In this document: one piece after another, positions 50,442-59,350 of the stretch
How the letters are laid out: each line of letters opens with the position of its first letter
How positions within the stretch are numbered: the stretch's first letter is position 1
Assembly (NCBI RefSeq): GCF_038066635.1
Contig: NZ_JBBUTI010000001.1
Location: 310,001 to 374,000, forward strand
DNA: 64,000 nt
Reading direction: 5' to 3'
From: Ideonella margarita
GTDB taxonomy: Bacteria; Pseudomonadota; Gammaproteobacteria; Burkholderiales; Burkholderiaceae_C
The notes under the pieces: model-generated
The model's input: the letters and a program-made list of their open reading frames with translations, nothing else
What the model was told of the DNA's origin: nothing
Database searches by the model: none
Translations under genes and position numbers: made by a program

Positions 50442-51407
50442 GTGCGATTGCCGGACAATACCCCTGTGGACAACACCCCTGACGACCTGACCCCCGACGA
50501 CGCCTCTGACGACGACGGCGTGGCCCAACGCTGCGGCCTGATCGCCATCGTCGGACGCCCCAACGTGGGCAAGTCCACGCTGATGAACGCGTTGGTCGGT
50601 CAGAAGATCAGCATCACGTCCAAGAAGGCGCAGACCACGCGCCACCGCATCACCGGCATGCGCACGGTCGAGGAAGCCCAGTTCGTGTTCGTTGACACGC
50701 CTGGTTTCCAGATGAAGCACGCCAACCCGCTGAACCGCACCCTGAACCGCACCGTGCAAAGCACGCTGAGCGACGTGGACGTGGTGCTGTTCCTGGTCGA
50801 AGCCGGCCGCTTCGGCAGCGACGACGAGAAGGTCCTGTCGCTGATGCCCGAGGGCAAGCCGCTGGTGCTGATCGCCAACAAGCTCGACGAAATCCACCGC
50901 CGCAGCGACCTGCTGCCGTGGCTGCAGAAGATGCAGGCCCGCCATCCCTTCACCGAATTCGTGCCGATGTCGGCGCAGAAGAAGTCGGATGTGGATCGCC
51001 TGTTCGGCATCCTCAAGCCTTACCTGCCCGAGCAGGACTGGTTCTATGAAGAAGACACGCTGACCGACCGCAGCGAGAAGTTCATGGCCAGTGAAATCAT
51101 TCGTGAAAAGCTGTTCCGCCTGACCGGTGATGAGCTGCCCTACACCTCCACTGTGGTCATCGACAAGTGGGAAGAGGAAGAGGGCGGCACGCGCCGCCGC
51201 ATCAGCGCCTCCATCGTGGTGGAGCGCGATGCCCACAAGGGCATGATCATCGGTGGTGGTGGCGAGCGCCTCAAGCGCATCGGCAGCGAAGCCCGCCAGG
51301 AGATGGAAAAGCTGATGGAAGCGCGGATCTTCCTTGAGTTGTGGGTCAAGGTGCGTTCTGGCTGGGCCGACAGCGAGGAGCACCTGCGCTCCTACGGCTA
51401 CGAGTGA
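50442..51407 (+). CDS. era: GTPase Era
   Basis: A 321-residue GTPase with a C-terminal KH domain, acting in 16S rRNA maturation and 30S assembly. GRPNVGKSTLMNAL (G1), VDTPGFQ (G3), IANKLDEI (G4) and the KH core KGMIIGGGGERLKRIG are present. Before the GTPase domain is an acidic Asp/Pro-rich leader of about 30 residues. GTG 50442 is used; GTG 50466 is in frame. A GACAAT box at 50454-50459 would put an RNA start near 50466 and favour the later start. Neither has a ribosome binding site. It overlaps recO by 4 bases. Confidence 0.93.
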   Translation: MRLPDNTPVDNTPDDLTPDDASDDDGVAQRCGLIAIVGRPNVGKSTLMNALVGQKISITSKKAQTTRHRITGMRTVEEAQFVFVDTPGFQMKHANPLNRTLNRTVQSTLSDVDVVLFLVEAGRFGSDDEKVLSLMPEGKPLVLIANKLDEIHRRSDLLPWLQKMQARHPFTEFVPMSAQKKSDVDRLFGILKPYLPEQDWFYEEDTLTDRSEKFMASEIIREKLFRLTGDELPYTSTVVIDKWEEEEGGTRRRISASIVVERDAHKGMIIGGGGERLKRIGSEARQEMEKLMEARIFLELWVKVRSGWADSEEHLRSYGYE

Positions 51408-52222
51408 GCCCGCGGCGCCCAGCGGCTGCCAGTGCGGCCTATGTGCTGCACCGCTACGACTGGAGCGAAACCAGCCTGATCCTCGACCTGTTCACCCGTG
51501 AACAGGGCCGGCTGACGGTGGCGGCCAAGGGCGCCAAGCGCCCGTATTCGCAGCTGCGGCCCGTGCTGCTGCCTTTCCAGGGCATGACGGTGGTGCTGGG
51601 CCGGCCGGCCAAGGAAGAGCCCTCCGAGGTGCTCAACCTGCGCAGCGCCGAATGGGCCGGTGGCGCGCCGATGTTGCCTGCCGCCGCGCTGTTCGCCGGC
51701 TTCTACCTGAACGAGCTGCTGATGAAGCTGCTCGCTCGCCACGATCCTCACCCCGTGCTGTTTGATGCCTACGCCGCGTCACTGCCCGCGCTGGCCGCTG
51801 GCGACGACACGCTGACGCAGGCCGCGCTGCGCGCCTTCGAGATCGTGCTGCTGCGCGAGATCGGCCTCCTGCCCGAGCTGGACACCGTCACCGCCACGCT
51901 GGCGTCGGTGCAGCCTCAACGCCAATACCTGCTGCGTGCGGACAGCGGCCTCAGCACCGCCCGCGAAGGCGAGGCCAGCCTGAGTGGCGGCCTGCTGCTG
52001 CAACTCCAGCAGACGCTGGATGGCGGGGCGCTGAGCGAGCTGCAAACGGCGTGCGCCAACGAGCGCAACGCCCTCAAGGCCACCTTGCGCGGATTGCTTC
52101 ACTATCATCTGGGGACGCCACGCCTGCGGACCCGTGACGTCATGCTCGGTGCCCAACAGTTCATCGGCCTGGCCGACGGGCCCGCCGAGCAGGTCGATCC
52201 CACCACTCATCCAGCCAGCTGA
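51404..52222 (+). CDS. recO: DNA repair protein RecO
   Basis: A 272-residue recombination mediator. The N-terminal OB-fold (AAYVLHRYDWSETSLILDLF, GRLTVAAKGAKRPYSQLRPVL) is followed by a helical domain with FAGFYLNELLMKLLARHDPH, typical of RecO. There are no zinc-binding cysteines, as in other Proteobacteria. It loads RecA onto SSB-coated DNA with RecR. GTG 51404 forms a GTGA overlap with the era stop. Confidence 0.93.
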   Translation: MSPRRPAAASAAYVLHRYDWSETSLILDLFTREQGRLTVAAKGAKRPYSQLRPVLLPFQGMTVVLGRPAKEEPSEVLNLRSAEWAGGAPMLPAAALFAGFYLNELLMKLLARHDPHPVLFDAYAASLPALAAGDDTLTQAALRAFEIVLLREIGLLPELDTVTATLASVQPQRQYLLRADSGLSTAREGEASLSGGLLLQLQQTLDGGALSELQTACANERNALKATLRGLLHYHLGTPRLRTRDVMLGAQQFIGLADGPAEQVDPTTHPAS

Positions 52223-52225
52223 ACC

Positions 52226-53026
52226 ATGAATCCCTTGATGGCCCCCGAAGCCGTGTATGTCGGCCACGCCACGACCGCGCTGTCGGTCAATATCAACAAG
52301 GTGGCTCTGCTGCGCAACACCCGTCATCTGGGCATTCCCAGCGTGCTGCGTGCCGCTGAGCAGGTCTTGCAGGCCGGGGCACAAGGCATCACCGTGCACC
52401 CGCGGCCGGACGAGCGGCACATCCGCGGGACCGATGTGCATGAGCTGGCGGCGATGCTGAAGCGCGACTGGCCCGCGGTGGAGTACAACATTGAAGGCAA
52501 TCCGTTGCACAACCTGATGGAGTTCGTGCGCATGGTGCGGCCGCACCAGGCCACCTTCGTGCCCGACACGGTGGGCCAGTTCACCTCTGACCACGGTTGG
52601 GTGCTGCCCGCTGATGCGGCCGTGCTCAAGCCGCTGATCGACGAATGCCATGCCCTCGGCGTGCGCGTCAGCCTGTTCATGGACCCGCTGCCGGAAGCGA
52701 TGGCGCTGGTGCGCGAGCTGGGTGCGGACCGCGTGGAGCTGTATACCGAGACCTACGCCAGCGCGATGGGCACGCCCGACGAGCAGGCCGTGCGCGCGCA
52801 ATTCGCGGCCACCGCCCGCGCGGCGCTGGCAGCCGGCCTGGGCGTGAATGCCGGCCATGATCTGAACCGCGAGAACCTCACGCCTTTCCTGCGCGAAGTG
52901 CCCGGTGTGGCGGAAGTGTCGATCGGCCATGCGCTGATCGCCGATGCGCTCGAGATGGGCTATGCGCAGACCACGCGCGAATACCTGCGCTGCATCCACG
53001 CTGCCCAAGGCCCCGCCACCGCATGA
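52226..53026 (+). CDS. pdxJ: Pyridoxine 5'-phosphate synthase
   Basis: A 266-residue TIM-barrel enzyme that condenses 1-deoxyxylulose 5-phosphate with 3-amino-2-oxopropyl phosphate in vitamin B6 synthesis. LSVNINKVALLRNTR, GITVHPRPDERHIRG (catalytic His and phosphate contacts), EYNIEGNP, VSLFMDP and GVNAGHDLNREN are characteristic. Several PLP enzymes in this window depend on its product. ATG 52226 follows recO by 3 bases; the stop overlaps acpS by 4. Confidence 0.96.
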   Translation: MNPLMAPEAVYVGHATTALSVNINKVALLRNTRHLGIPSVLRAAEQVLQAGAQGITVHPRPDERHIRGTDVHELAAMLKRDWPAVEYNIEGNPLHNLMEFVRMVRPHQATFVPDTVGQFTSDHGWVLPADAAVLKPLIDECHALGVRVSLFMDPLPEAMALVRELGADRVELYTETYASAMGTPDEQAVRAQFAATARAALAAGLGVNAGHDLNRENLTPFLREVPGVAEVSIGHALIADALEMGYAQTTREYLRCIHAAQGPATA

Positions 53027-53424
53027 TCGCTGGCATTGGCACGGACGTCTGCGACCTGCGGCGCATTGCCGAGACGGTCGAGCGGCGCGGCGAGCGCTTC
53101 GCACAGAAGGTGCTTGGCCCGCATGAACTGGCGGTCTATCACGCCCGCCGGGAGCGCTCGGCCGAGCGTGGCTTGGCCTACCTCGGCAGCCGCTTCTCCG
53201 CCAAGGAATCCTTTTCCAAGGCCATCGGCCTGGGCATCCACATGCCCATGACGTGGCGCTCCTGTGAAATCCTGAACCACCCCAGTGGCCAGCCCTACAT
53301 CCAGCTCAACGGCCCCTTGGCTGAGTGGTTTGAAGCGCGCCACTGGCAAGCCCACGTCACCCTGAGTGACGAGACTGACTACGTGGTCAGCTTCGTCGTT
53401 GTTGAATCAGCCCCTGCACCATGA
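53023..53424 (+). CDS. acpS: Holo-[acyl-carrier-protein] synthase
   Basis: A 133-residue phosphopantetheinyl transferase that activates AcpP at Ser37. IAGIGTDVCDLRRI carries the metal-binding Asp and RFSAKESFSKAIGLGI the catalytic Glu/Lys motif; YVVSFVVVE is the C-terminal strand. ATG 53023 overlaps pdxJ by 4 bases, and the stop overlaps nagZ by 4, so three genes are translationally linked. Confidence 0.95.
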   Translation: MIAGIGTDVCDLRRIAETVERRGERFAQKVLGPHELAVYHARRERSAERGLAYLGSRFSAKESFSKAIGLGIHMPMTWRSCEILNHPSGQPYIQLNGPLAEWFEARHWQAHVTLSDETDYVVSFVVVESAPAP

Positions 53425-54485
53425 CCACGCATTCGCCTGTCATTCTCGATATCGCCGGCCCCGCCCTGGACGCCAATGACCGCCGCCGCCTGGCCCACCC
53501 GATGACGGGCGGGCTGATCCTGTTCGGTCGCCATTGGCAAAGCCGCGCGCAGATCACGCAGCTGGTTGCTGAAATCAAGTCGATTCGCCCGGACCTGCTG
53601 GTCTGCGTGGACCACGAAGGCGGCCGCGTCCAGCGCTTCCGCACTGACGGCTTCACCCACCTGCCGCCCATGCGCTTTTATGGCGACATGTGGATGAACG
53701 ACGCGATGCAGGCCACCGACGCCGCCACCGCCGCAGGCTATGTGCTGGCCAGCGAGTTGCGCGCTTGCGGCATCGACCTGAGCTTCACGCCGGTGCTCGA
53801 TCTGGACCACGGTTCGAGCTCGGTGATCGGCGACCGCGCCTTCCACCGCGATGCACGGGTCTCGACGCTGCTCGCGAAGAGCCTGATGCAAGGTTTGATG
53901 CAGGCCGGCATGGCCAACTGCGGCAAGCATTTCCCCGGCCACGGGCATGTGGCGGCCGACAGCCATGTGGCGGTGCCGGTGGACAAGCGTTCGCGCAAGG
54001 CCATCCTGGCCGATGACGCGCGTCCGTACGAATGGCTCAGCACCTCGCTCAGCAGCGTCATGCCGGCGCACGTCATCTATCCCAAGGTGGACAGCCGGCC
54101 GGCCGGTTTTTCGAGCTTGTGGCTGCAAGACGTGCTGCGCATACAGCTGGGCTTCACTGGCGCCATCTTCAGCGACGACCTGAGCATGGAAGGTGCCCGT
54201 TTCATTGACGGCCAGTCTGTGACGGCGGTGGAGGCGGGCATTGCCGCGCTGACCGCTGGCTGCGACATGGTGCTGCTGTGCAACCAGTCACAGGTTGATG
54301 GTGGCCGCGCGGTGGATGACCTGCTCGACGGCCTGGAGAAGGCCCGCGTGCGTGGCCGCTGGGCCGCGAACGGGCACAGCGAGCGTCGCCGCCTGGCGCT
54401 GCTGCCCCAGACCGAGCCCCTGTTCTGGGACGAGTTGATGCACCACGCGCCGTACATCCGCGCGCTGGAGCGCCTGCACGGCTGA
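53421..54485 (+). CDS. nagZ: Beta-N-acetylhexosaminidase NagZ
   Basis: A 354-residue cytoplasmic GH3 enzyme of peptidoglycan recycling that removes GlcNAc from GlcNAc-anhydroMur-peptides. GLILFGRHWQSRAQ, VDHEGGRVQRFR, KHFPGHGHVAADSHV (the mobile loop with catalytic Asp-His) and FSDDLSMEG (nucleophile Asp) are all present. It is the last gene of the lepA-to-nagZ run and ends 24 bases before a strong bidirectional terminator. Confidence 0.96.
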   Translation: MTTHSPVILDIAGPALDANDRRRLAHPMTGGLILFGRHWQSRAQITQLVAEIKSIRPDLLVCVDHEGGRVQRFRTDGFTHLPPMRFYGDMWMNDAMQATDAATAAGYVLASELRACGIDLSFTPVLDLDHGSSSVIGDRAFHRDARVSTLLAKSLMQGLMQAGMANCGKHFPGHGHVAADSHVAVPVDKRSRKAILADDARPYEWLSTSLSSVMPAHVIYPKVDSRPAGFSSLWLQDVLRIQLGFTGAIFSDDLSMEGARFIDGQSVTAVEAGIAALTAGCDMVLLCNQSQVDGGRAVDDLLDGLEKARVRGRWAANGHSERRRLALLPQTEPLFWDELMHHAPYIRALERLHG

Positions 54486-54509
54486 TCACTCACCGGCGAT
54501 TCGGCCACA

Positions 54510-54538
54510 AAAAAGCCGCCTCATAGAGGCGGCTTTTT
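54510..54538. terminator. Bidirectional intrinsic terminator between nagZ and rne
   Basis: Perfect 13-pair stem AAAAAGCCGCCTC (54510-54522) with GAGGCGGCTTTTT (54526-54538) and loop ATA. A-tract and T-tract on the two sides let it end both the nagZ transcript and the convergent rne transcript. Confidence 0.95.
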
Positions 54539-54579
54539 CATTGGGCCGAGACCTTTGACGGGCCTCGGCGAGCCTGCGA

Positions 54580-57561
54580 TCAGGCCTGGGGACGATCGAA
54601 CGGCAGGCTGACCTGGCTGAGGTCCTTGCGGGTCTCGACCAGCACCAGCGGGCCTTCGTCGATGACCACCACCGGCGGGCGTTCACGCGGCACGTGCACC
54701 GGCTTCGGCTCTGCAGCGATGGCCGCCTGGGCGGCAGCGATCTTGGCAGCATCCGAGTTGACCCATGCCAGGCCTGCGCCTTCGGCGATGCGATTCAGCT
54801 CGTCGAGTGACAGCACGAAAGGTGCAGCCGGTGCCGCTGCGGGTGCAGCAACTTCGGCAGCCACGGCAGCCGCCGGAGCGGCTTCCACGGTGTCGGCACC
54901 CATGCCCACCAGCGGTGCTGCGGCGTAGGCGGCGGCATCGGCGGCTTGCTCGGCCGTCGGGGCCGGGCTGTCACCGAAGGCCGGTGCTTCCTGGCCGTTG
55001 GCTTCAGTCGACGCTGCGGCGTCACCGTTCTTCACGGCGTCATCGTCACGGCGCTGGCGGTCACGGCCACGGCCACCACGGCGGCGGCGGCCACCGTCGG
55101 TGCCTTCAGCGTTGTCGGCGGTCTCAACGGGGTTGGCAGCTTCGGCGGCCGCTTCAGCCACCGGAGCGGCTTCTGCGTCGGGCGCGTCATTGCCTTCTGC
55201 GCCGGCTTCGGTGCCTTCTGCGCGGCCATCTTCACGACCACGGCCACCGCGGCGGCGGCGACGACGGCGGCCTTCACGCTCGGCATCGCTGCCGGCTTCC
55301 GTCGTGGCGGCGTCGGTGCCTTCCGGCAGGTCGACCAAGCCGTTCGCGACTTGCAGTTCAGCGGCTGCCACCGGAGCGGCCTCGCTGTCCTGGCGACGCG
55401 GGCGGCGCTGGTTTTCCGTGGCCAGCGGCTGGGTGCTCTCGACTTCTTCGTTGCGCTCCGAGCCATTGCCGCGACGCTGATCACCACCGCGGCTGTTGCC
55501 GTCGTTGCGCGCTTCGTTGCGGGCCTCGTTACGGCCATCACGGCGGCCATCGCGGCGACCGTCACGGCGGCCTTCGGCCTGACCTTCGGTGCGCGCGCCT
55601 TCAGCACGCGGCTCGTTGCGGTTGCCCGAACGGCCTTCGGTGCGTGCGCCATCGCGCTGACCACGTTCGCTGCGCTCGCCGCGGCGACCCGACTGGCCTT
55701 GGCGGCCACCCTTGCCATCGCGCTGGCCGTCACGGCCGGTGCCTTCACCGCGTTCCTTGGTGGTCGCAGCTTCCTTCGGTGCAGCAGGTGCGGGTGCCGG
55801 CGCTTCAGCGCCGCCAAACAGCGACTTCAGCCAGCCGAAGAAACCGCCACCGCTCTTGGCGGCAGGCGCTGCAGCAGCAGCCACCGGCTTGGCGGCCACG
55901 GGGGCCGGTGCAGCAGCCACAGGGGCAGCCACCACCGGTGCCGGCGGGGCCACCGGGGCCGGCTGGTCGGGCAGCACGCCCTTGATGACCGGCTCCTGCT
56001 TGGCCTTCATCTTTTCACGACGCGTGATGCCGACTTCTTCTTCCGGCTCCTCGATCATCGTGTAGCTGGCCTGCAGGTTTTCCAGACGCGGGTCGTCGTG
56101 GCGCAGGCGTTCCAGCTTGTAGTTCGGCGTTTCCAGGTGCTTGTTCGGCACCAGCAGCACGGTGGTGCGCTGCTTCAGCTCGATCTTGGTGATTTCAGTG
56201 CGCTTCTCGTTCAGCAGGAACGAGGTCACTTCCACCGGCACCTGCACATGCACGGCGGCGGTGTTTTCCTTCATCGACTCTTCCTGGATGATGCGCAGGA
56301 TCTGCAGCGCGGAAGATTCGGTGTCGCGGATGTGGCCGGTGCCGTTGCAGCGCGGGCAGGTGATGTGGCTGCCTTCGCTCAGCGCAGGGCGCAGGCGCTG
56401 GCGGCTCAGTTCGAGCAGGCCGAACTTCGAGATGGTGCTGAACTGCACGCGGGCACGGTCGAAACGCAGCGCGTCCTTCAGACGCTGTTCCACCTCGCGG
56501 CGGTTCTTGCTGTCTTCCATGTCGATGAAGTCGACCACCAGCAGGCCGCCCAGGTCACGCAGACGGCACTGGCGTGCGATTTCGTCGGCGGCTTCCAGGT
56601 TGGTGCGGGTGGCGGTTTCCTCGATGTCGCTGCCGCGCGTGGCGCGGGCCGAGTTCACGTCGATCGACACCAGTGCTTCGGTGTGGTCGATCACGATGGC
56701 GCCGCCCGAAGGCAGGTTCACCGTGCGCGAGAACGCGGTTTCGATCTGGTGTTCGATCTGGAAACGCGAGAACAGCGGAGCGTCGTCGCGGTAGCGCTTC
56801 ACACGTGCGGCCGATTCCGGCATCACGTGATTCATGAACTGCTGGGCCTGCTCGTAGATGTCGTCGGTATCGATCAGGATTTCACCGACGTCAGCGGTGA
56901 AGTAGTCGCGGATCGCACGGATCACCAGCGACGATTCCTGATAGATCAGGTAGGCACCCTTGCCGCCCTTGGCCGCGCCGTCGATGGCGTCCCAGAGCTT
57001 GAGCATGTAGTTCAGGTCCCACTGCAGCTCGGCAGCCGAGCGGCCGATGCCAGCGGTGCGGGCGATCAGGCTCATGCCCTTCGGGTACTCGAGCTGGTCG
57101 AGGTTTTCCTTCAGCTCTTCGCGCTGCTCACCCTCGATGCGGCGGCTGACGCCACCGCCACGCGGGTTGTTGGGCATCAGCACCAGGTAACGGCCGGCGA
57201 GCGACACGAAGGTCGTCAGGGCAGCGCCCTTGTTGCCGCGTTCTTCCTTTTCGACCTGGACCAGCAGTTCCTGGCCATTCGAGATGACGTCGGAAATCTT
57301 GGCGTCGCGGACGCTGGCGCCTTCCTTGAAATACTGCTTCGAGATTTCCTTGAACGGCAGGAAGCCGTGGCGGTCTTCGCCGTAATCGACGAAGCAGGCT
57401 TCCAGCGAGGGCTCGACGCGTGTCACCACGGCCTTGTAGATGTTGCCCTTGCGTTGTTCGCGACCTTCGATTTCGGTCTCGAAGTCGAGCAGCTTCTGCC
57501 CGTCAACAATCGCCAGACGCCGCTCTTCCGGCTGCGTCGCATTGATCAGCATGCGTTTCAT
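54580..57561 (-). CDS. rne: Ribonuclease E
   Basis: A 993-residue endoribonuclease, scaffold of the RNA degradosome. KRMLINATQPEERRLAI opens the protein, and the S1 domain follows (GNIYKAVVTRVEPSLEACFV). The catalytic Asp residues lie near 298 (VSIDVNSARATRG) and 344 (VDFIDMED), and the zinc-link is CPRCNGTGHIRD near 400. The C-terminal half is disordered: an Arg/Gly/Glu-rich RNA-binding block (RDGRRDGRRDGRNE) and Ala/Pro-rich stretches, ending in a conserved-looking tail (VSLPFDRPQA). GAGGAG sits 5 bases before ATG 57561; GTG 57567 overlaps that site and is rejected. RNase E normally regulates its own mRNA through the long leader. Confidence 0.95.
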   Translation of the reverse strand: MKRMLINATQPEERRLAIVDGQKLLDFETEIEGREQRKGNIYKAVVTRVEPSLEACFVDYGEDRHGFLPFKEISKQYFKEGASVRDAKISDVISNGQELLVQVEKEERGNKGAALTTFVSLAGRYLVLMPNNPRGGGVSRRIEGEQREELKENLDQLEYPKGMSLIARTAGIGRSAAELQWDLNYMLKLWDAIDGAAKGGKGAYLIYQESSLVIRAIRDYFTADVGEILIDTDDIYEQAQQFMNHVMPESAARVKRYRDDAPLFSRFQIEHQIETAFSRTVNLPSGGAIVIDHTEALVSIDVNSARATRGSDIEETATRTNLEAADEIARQCRLRDLGGLLVVDFIDMEDSKNRREVEQRLKDALRFDRARVQFSTISKFGLLELSRQRLRPALSEGSHITCPRCNGTGHIRDTESSALQILRIIQEESMKENTAAVHVQVPVEVTSFLLNEKRTEITKIELKQRTTVLLVPNKHLETPNYKLERLRHDDPRLENLQASYTMIEEPEEEVGITRREKMKAKQEPVIKGVLPDQPAPVAPPAPVVAAPVAAAPAPVAAKPVAAAAAPAAKSGGGFFGWLKSLFGGAEAPAPAPAAPKEAATTKERGEGTGRDGQRDGKGGRQGQSGRRGERSERGQRDGARTEGRSGNRNEPRAEGARTEGQAEGRRDGRRDGRRDGRNEARNEARNDGNSRGGDQRRGNGSERNEEVESTQPLATENQRRPRRQDSEAAPVAAAELQVANGLVDLPEGTDAATTEAGSDAEREGRRRRRRRGGRGREDGRAEGTEAGAEGNDAPDAEAAPVAEAAAEAANPVETADNAEGTDGGRRRRGGRGRDRQRRDDDAVKNGDAAASTEANGQEAPAFGDSPAPTAEQAADAAAYAAAPLVGMGADTVEAAPAAAVAAEVAAPAAAPAAPFVLSLDELNRIAEGAGLAWVNSDAAKIAAAQAAIAAEPKPVHVPRERPPVVVIDEGPLVLVETRKDLSQVSLPFDRPQA

Positions 57562-58200
57562 GTGCACTCCTCAGTGCGCACGAGGCAGCCCGGTGGCAGC
57601 CGCGTGCGTTCACGAAGACGTCACCGAATCCGGGAAAGATTCGGGCGACGCCTCAACCGATGCACGAGAAACAAGGAATGAGGCCGGAGAAGGAATCGCC
57701 CTGGACTGTGGCTGCGGCCGCTCTTGGCGGACTGAGCATCACAGCGTTGGCGCGTGCGGCAAAGTGCTCTCGGCCAGAACGTGCAGGCAGATCTGCTGCA
57801 ACCGGGCGCCGGGCGCCTGGGGTTGCGCCCAGCCGCCACCAGGCCGCGCCGGCCATGAGCCGGGGCCTTTCGTCAGCGGGTGGGGGGAGCAAGACAACAG
57901 CATGCGGGAGGAACTGGGCGAACTGCTTCGACGCTGGCTGGATGTTCAGACGATCCCATGGGGCACTGAACATCCGGCCAAAAAACCTTGTTGGAAGTCC
58001 TTGCACGAGGCAAGGCGGCACATCCGATATTTCTCTGCCACGGTCCGTCTGCTGGCCGCGAGTCACATCGGGACCCACCATTCCTGCATTCAGACAGCGT
58101 TGCATCACCTATAAATGCGCGCAACTTCAGCGCGCATCACCACGGTAGCACGGCAACTACCCGGGTAAACTCTGAAAAATCAAGTACTTACCGTTCAAAC
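57562..58200 (-). promoter_or_regulatory. Long leader region of rne, divergent from rluC
   Basis: This 639-base gap has no supportable gene. Long 5' leaders are known for rne, where hairpins mediate autoregulation. Hairpins seen: CCGAATC/GATTCGG with flanking CGTC/GACG (57619-57650), 58 bases before the start; GGGCGC/GCGCCC (57811-57830); and ATGCGCGC/GCGCGCAT with a 7-base loop (58115-58137). A perfect TATAAT on the minus strand at 58219-58214, just inside rluC, would give a leader of about 645 bases, but its -35 is poor. Confidence 0.5.
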
Positions 58201-59349
58201 GTGGCTCAGACCATTATAAAGGCGAAAACCCGGGCGACTGCCGCCCGCGGGGCCGCCGGACAAAAAGCCACGCGCGGCGCGCCACCCAAGGGCATTCGCG
58301 TGCCGATCAAGCCGGCGGCCAAGGTGGCCGCCAAGCCGGTTCGCGCCGTTCAGAACGTGCCACCGGTGCCCGTCGAAGTGGTGGCGCCGCAGGTGCGGCT
58401 GGTCACGGTGGATGACGGCTCGGCCGGTCAGCGCCTCGACAACTTCCTGATCCGCGAACTCAAGGGCGTGCCCAAGACGCACGTCTACCGGATCATCCGC
58501 GCCGGAGAGGTGCGGGTGAACAAGGGGCGGGCGGCCGCCGATACCCGGCTGGAGCTGGGCGATGTGGTGCGCGTGCCGCCGGTGCGCGTCTCGGCCAGCG
58601 TGGCAGACAGCGAAGCGGCCCAGGCCCTGGTGCCGCCGCGCGAGTTTCCGGTGTTGTTTGAGGACGACCATGTGCTGGTGATCGACAAGCCGGCTGGCGT
58701 GGCCGTGCACGGCGGCAGCGGCGTGAGCTTCGGCGTGATCGAGCAACTGCGGCGTGCCCGGCCGCAGGCCAAGTTCCTGGAACTGGTGCACCGCCTGGAC
58801 AAGGAAACCTCCGGCTTGCTGATGGTCGCCAAGAAGCGCAGCGCGCTGACCAACCTGCAAGATCAGTTTCGTGCGCGCGAAACCGGCAAGACCTACGCCG
58901 CGCTGGTGATCGGTGACTGGTCGCCCGCCAAGAAGGTGGTGGACGTGGCACTGCACAAATACCTGACGCCCGACGGCGAGCGGCGGGTGCGCGCCGTGCC
59001 GGAAGACAACGAGGACGGCCGCCGCTCGATCTCGCTGGTGCGCATCCAGCGTGAATTTGATGGCTTCACCCTGCTCGATGTCACCATCAAGACCGGCCGG
59101 ACCCACCAGATCCGGGTGCACCTGCTCCATGAAGGCCACGCCATCGTGGGTGACGACAAATATGGCGACTTCAGCCTGAACAAGACGCTGGCCGCCGGCC
59201 GCCATGCCTGCGGCGTCAAGTTCGAGCGCATGTTCCTGCATGCCCGCCGGCTGGCTTTCGACCATCCTGCCAGCGGGGAGCGCATCGAGCTCGCCGCACC
59301 CCTGCCCGCCGAATGCGAGACACTGCTGGCTCATCTTTCACCGCGTTGA
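58201..59349 (+). CDS. rluC: 23S rRNA pseudouridine synthase RluC
   Basis: A pseudouridine synthase of about 382 residues of the RluA/RluC family. A basic Ala/Lys/Pro-rich N-terminus precedes the S4 domain (QRLDNFLIRELKGVPKTHVY, IRAGEVRVNKGRAA). The catalytic Asp is in VHRLDKETSGLLMVAKK, and GRTHQIRVHLLHEGHAIVGD is the second family motif. RluC modifies U955, U2504 and U2580 in E. coli 23S rRNA. The start is uncertain: GTG 58201 is the first sensible codon after the AT-rich divergent promoter region, without a clear ribosome binding site; a later GTG is possible. The rne-rluC divergent pairing is conserved. Confidence 0.9.
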   Translation: MAQTIIKAKTRATAARGAAGQKATRGAPPKGIRVPIKPAAKVAAKPVRAVQNVPPVPVEVVAPQVRLVTVDDGSAGQRLDNFLIRELKGVPKTHVYRIIRAGEVRVNKGRAAADTRLELGDVVRVPPVRVSASVADSEAAQALVPPREFPVLFEDDHVLVIDKPAGVAVHGGSGVSFGVIEQLRRARPQAKFLELVHRLDKETSGLLMVAKKRSALTNLQDQFRARETGKTYAALVIGDWSPAKKVVDVALHKYLTPDGERRVRAVPEDNEDGRRSISLVRIQREFDGFTLLDVTIKTGRTHQIRVHLLHEGHAIVGDDKYGDFSLNKTLAAGRHACGVKFERMFLHARRLAFDHPASGERIELAAPLPAECETLLAHLSPR

Positions 59350-59350
59350 C

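Noticed and set aside
54946..57681. Long plus-strand open frame opposite rne
   Set aside because: It mirrors the repetitive Arg/Ala codons of RNase E and lacks any recognisable domain.
57660..58148. Open frames in the rne-rluC gap that could be read as a small gene
   Set aside because: No ribosome binding site and no family pattern. The region is better explained as the rne leader.
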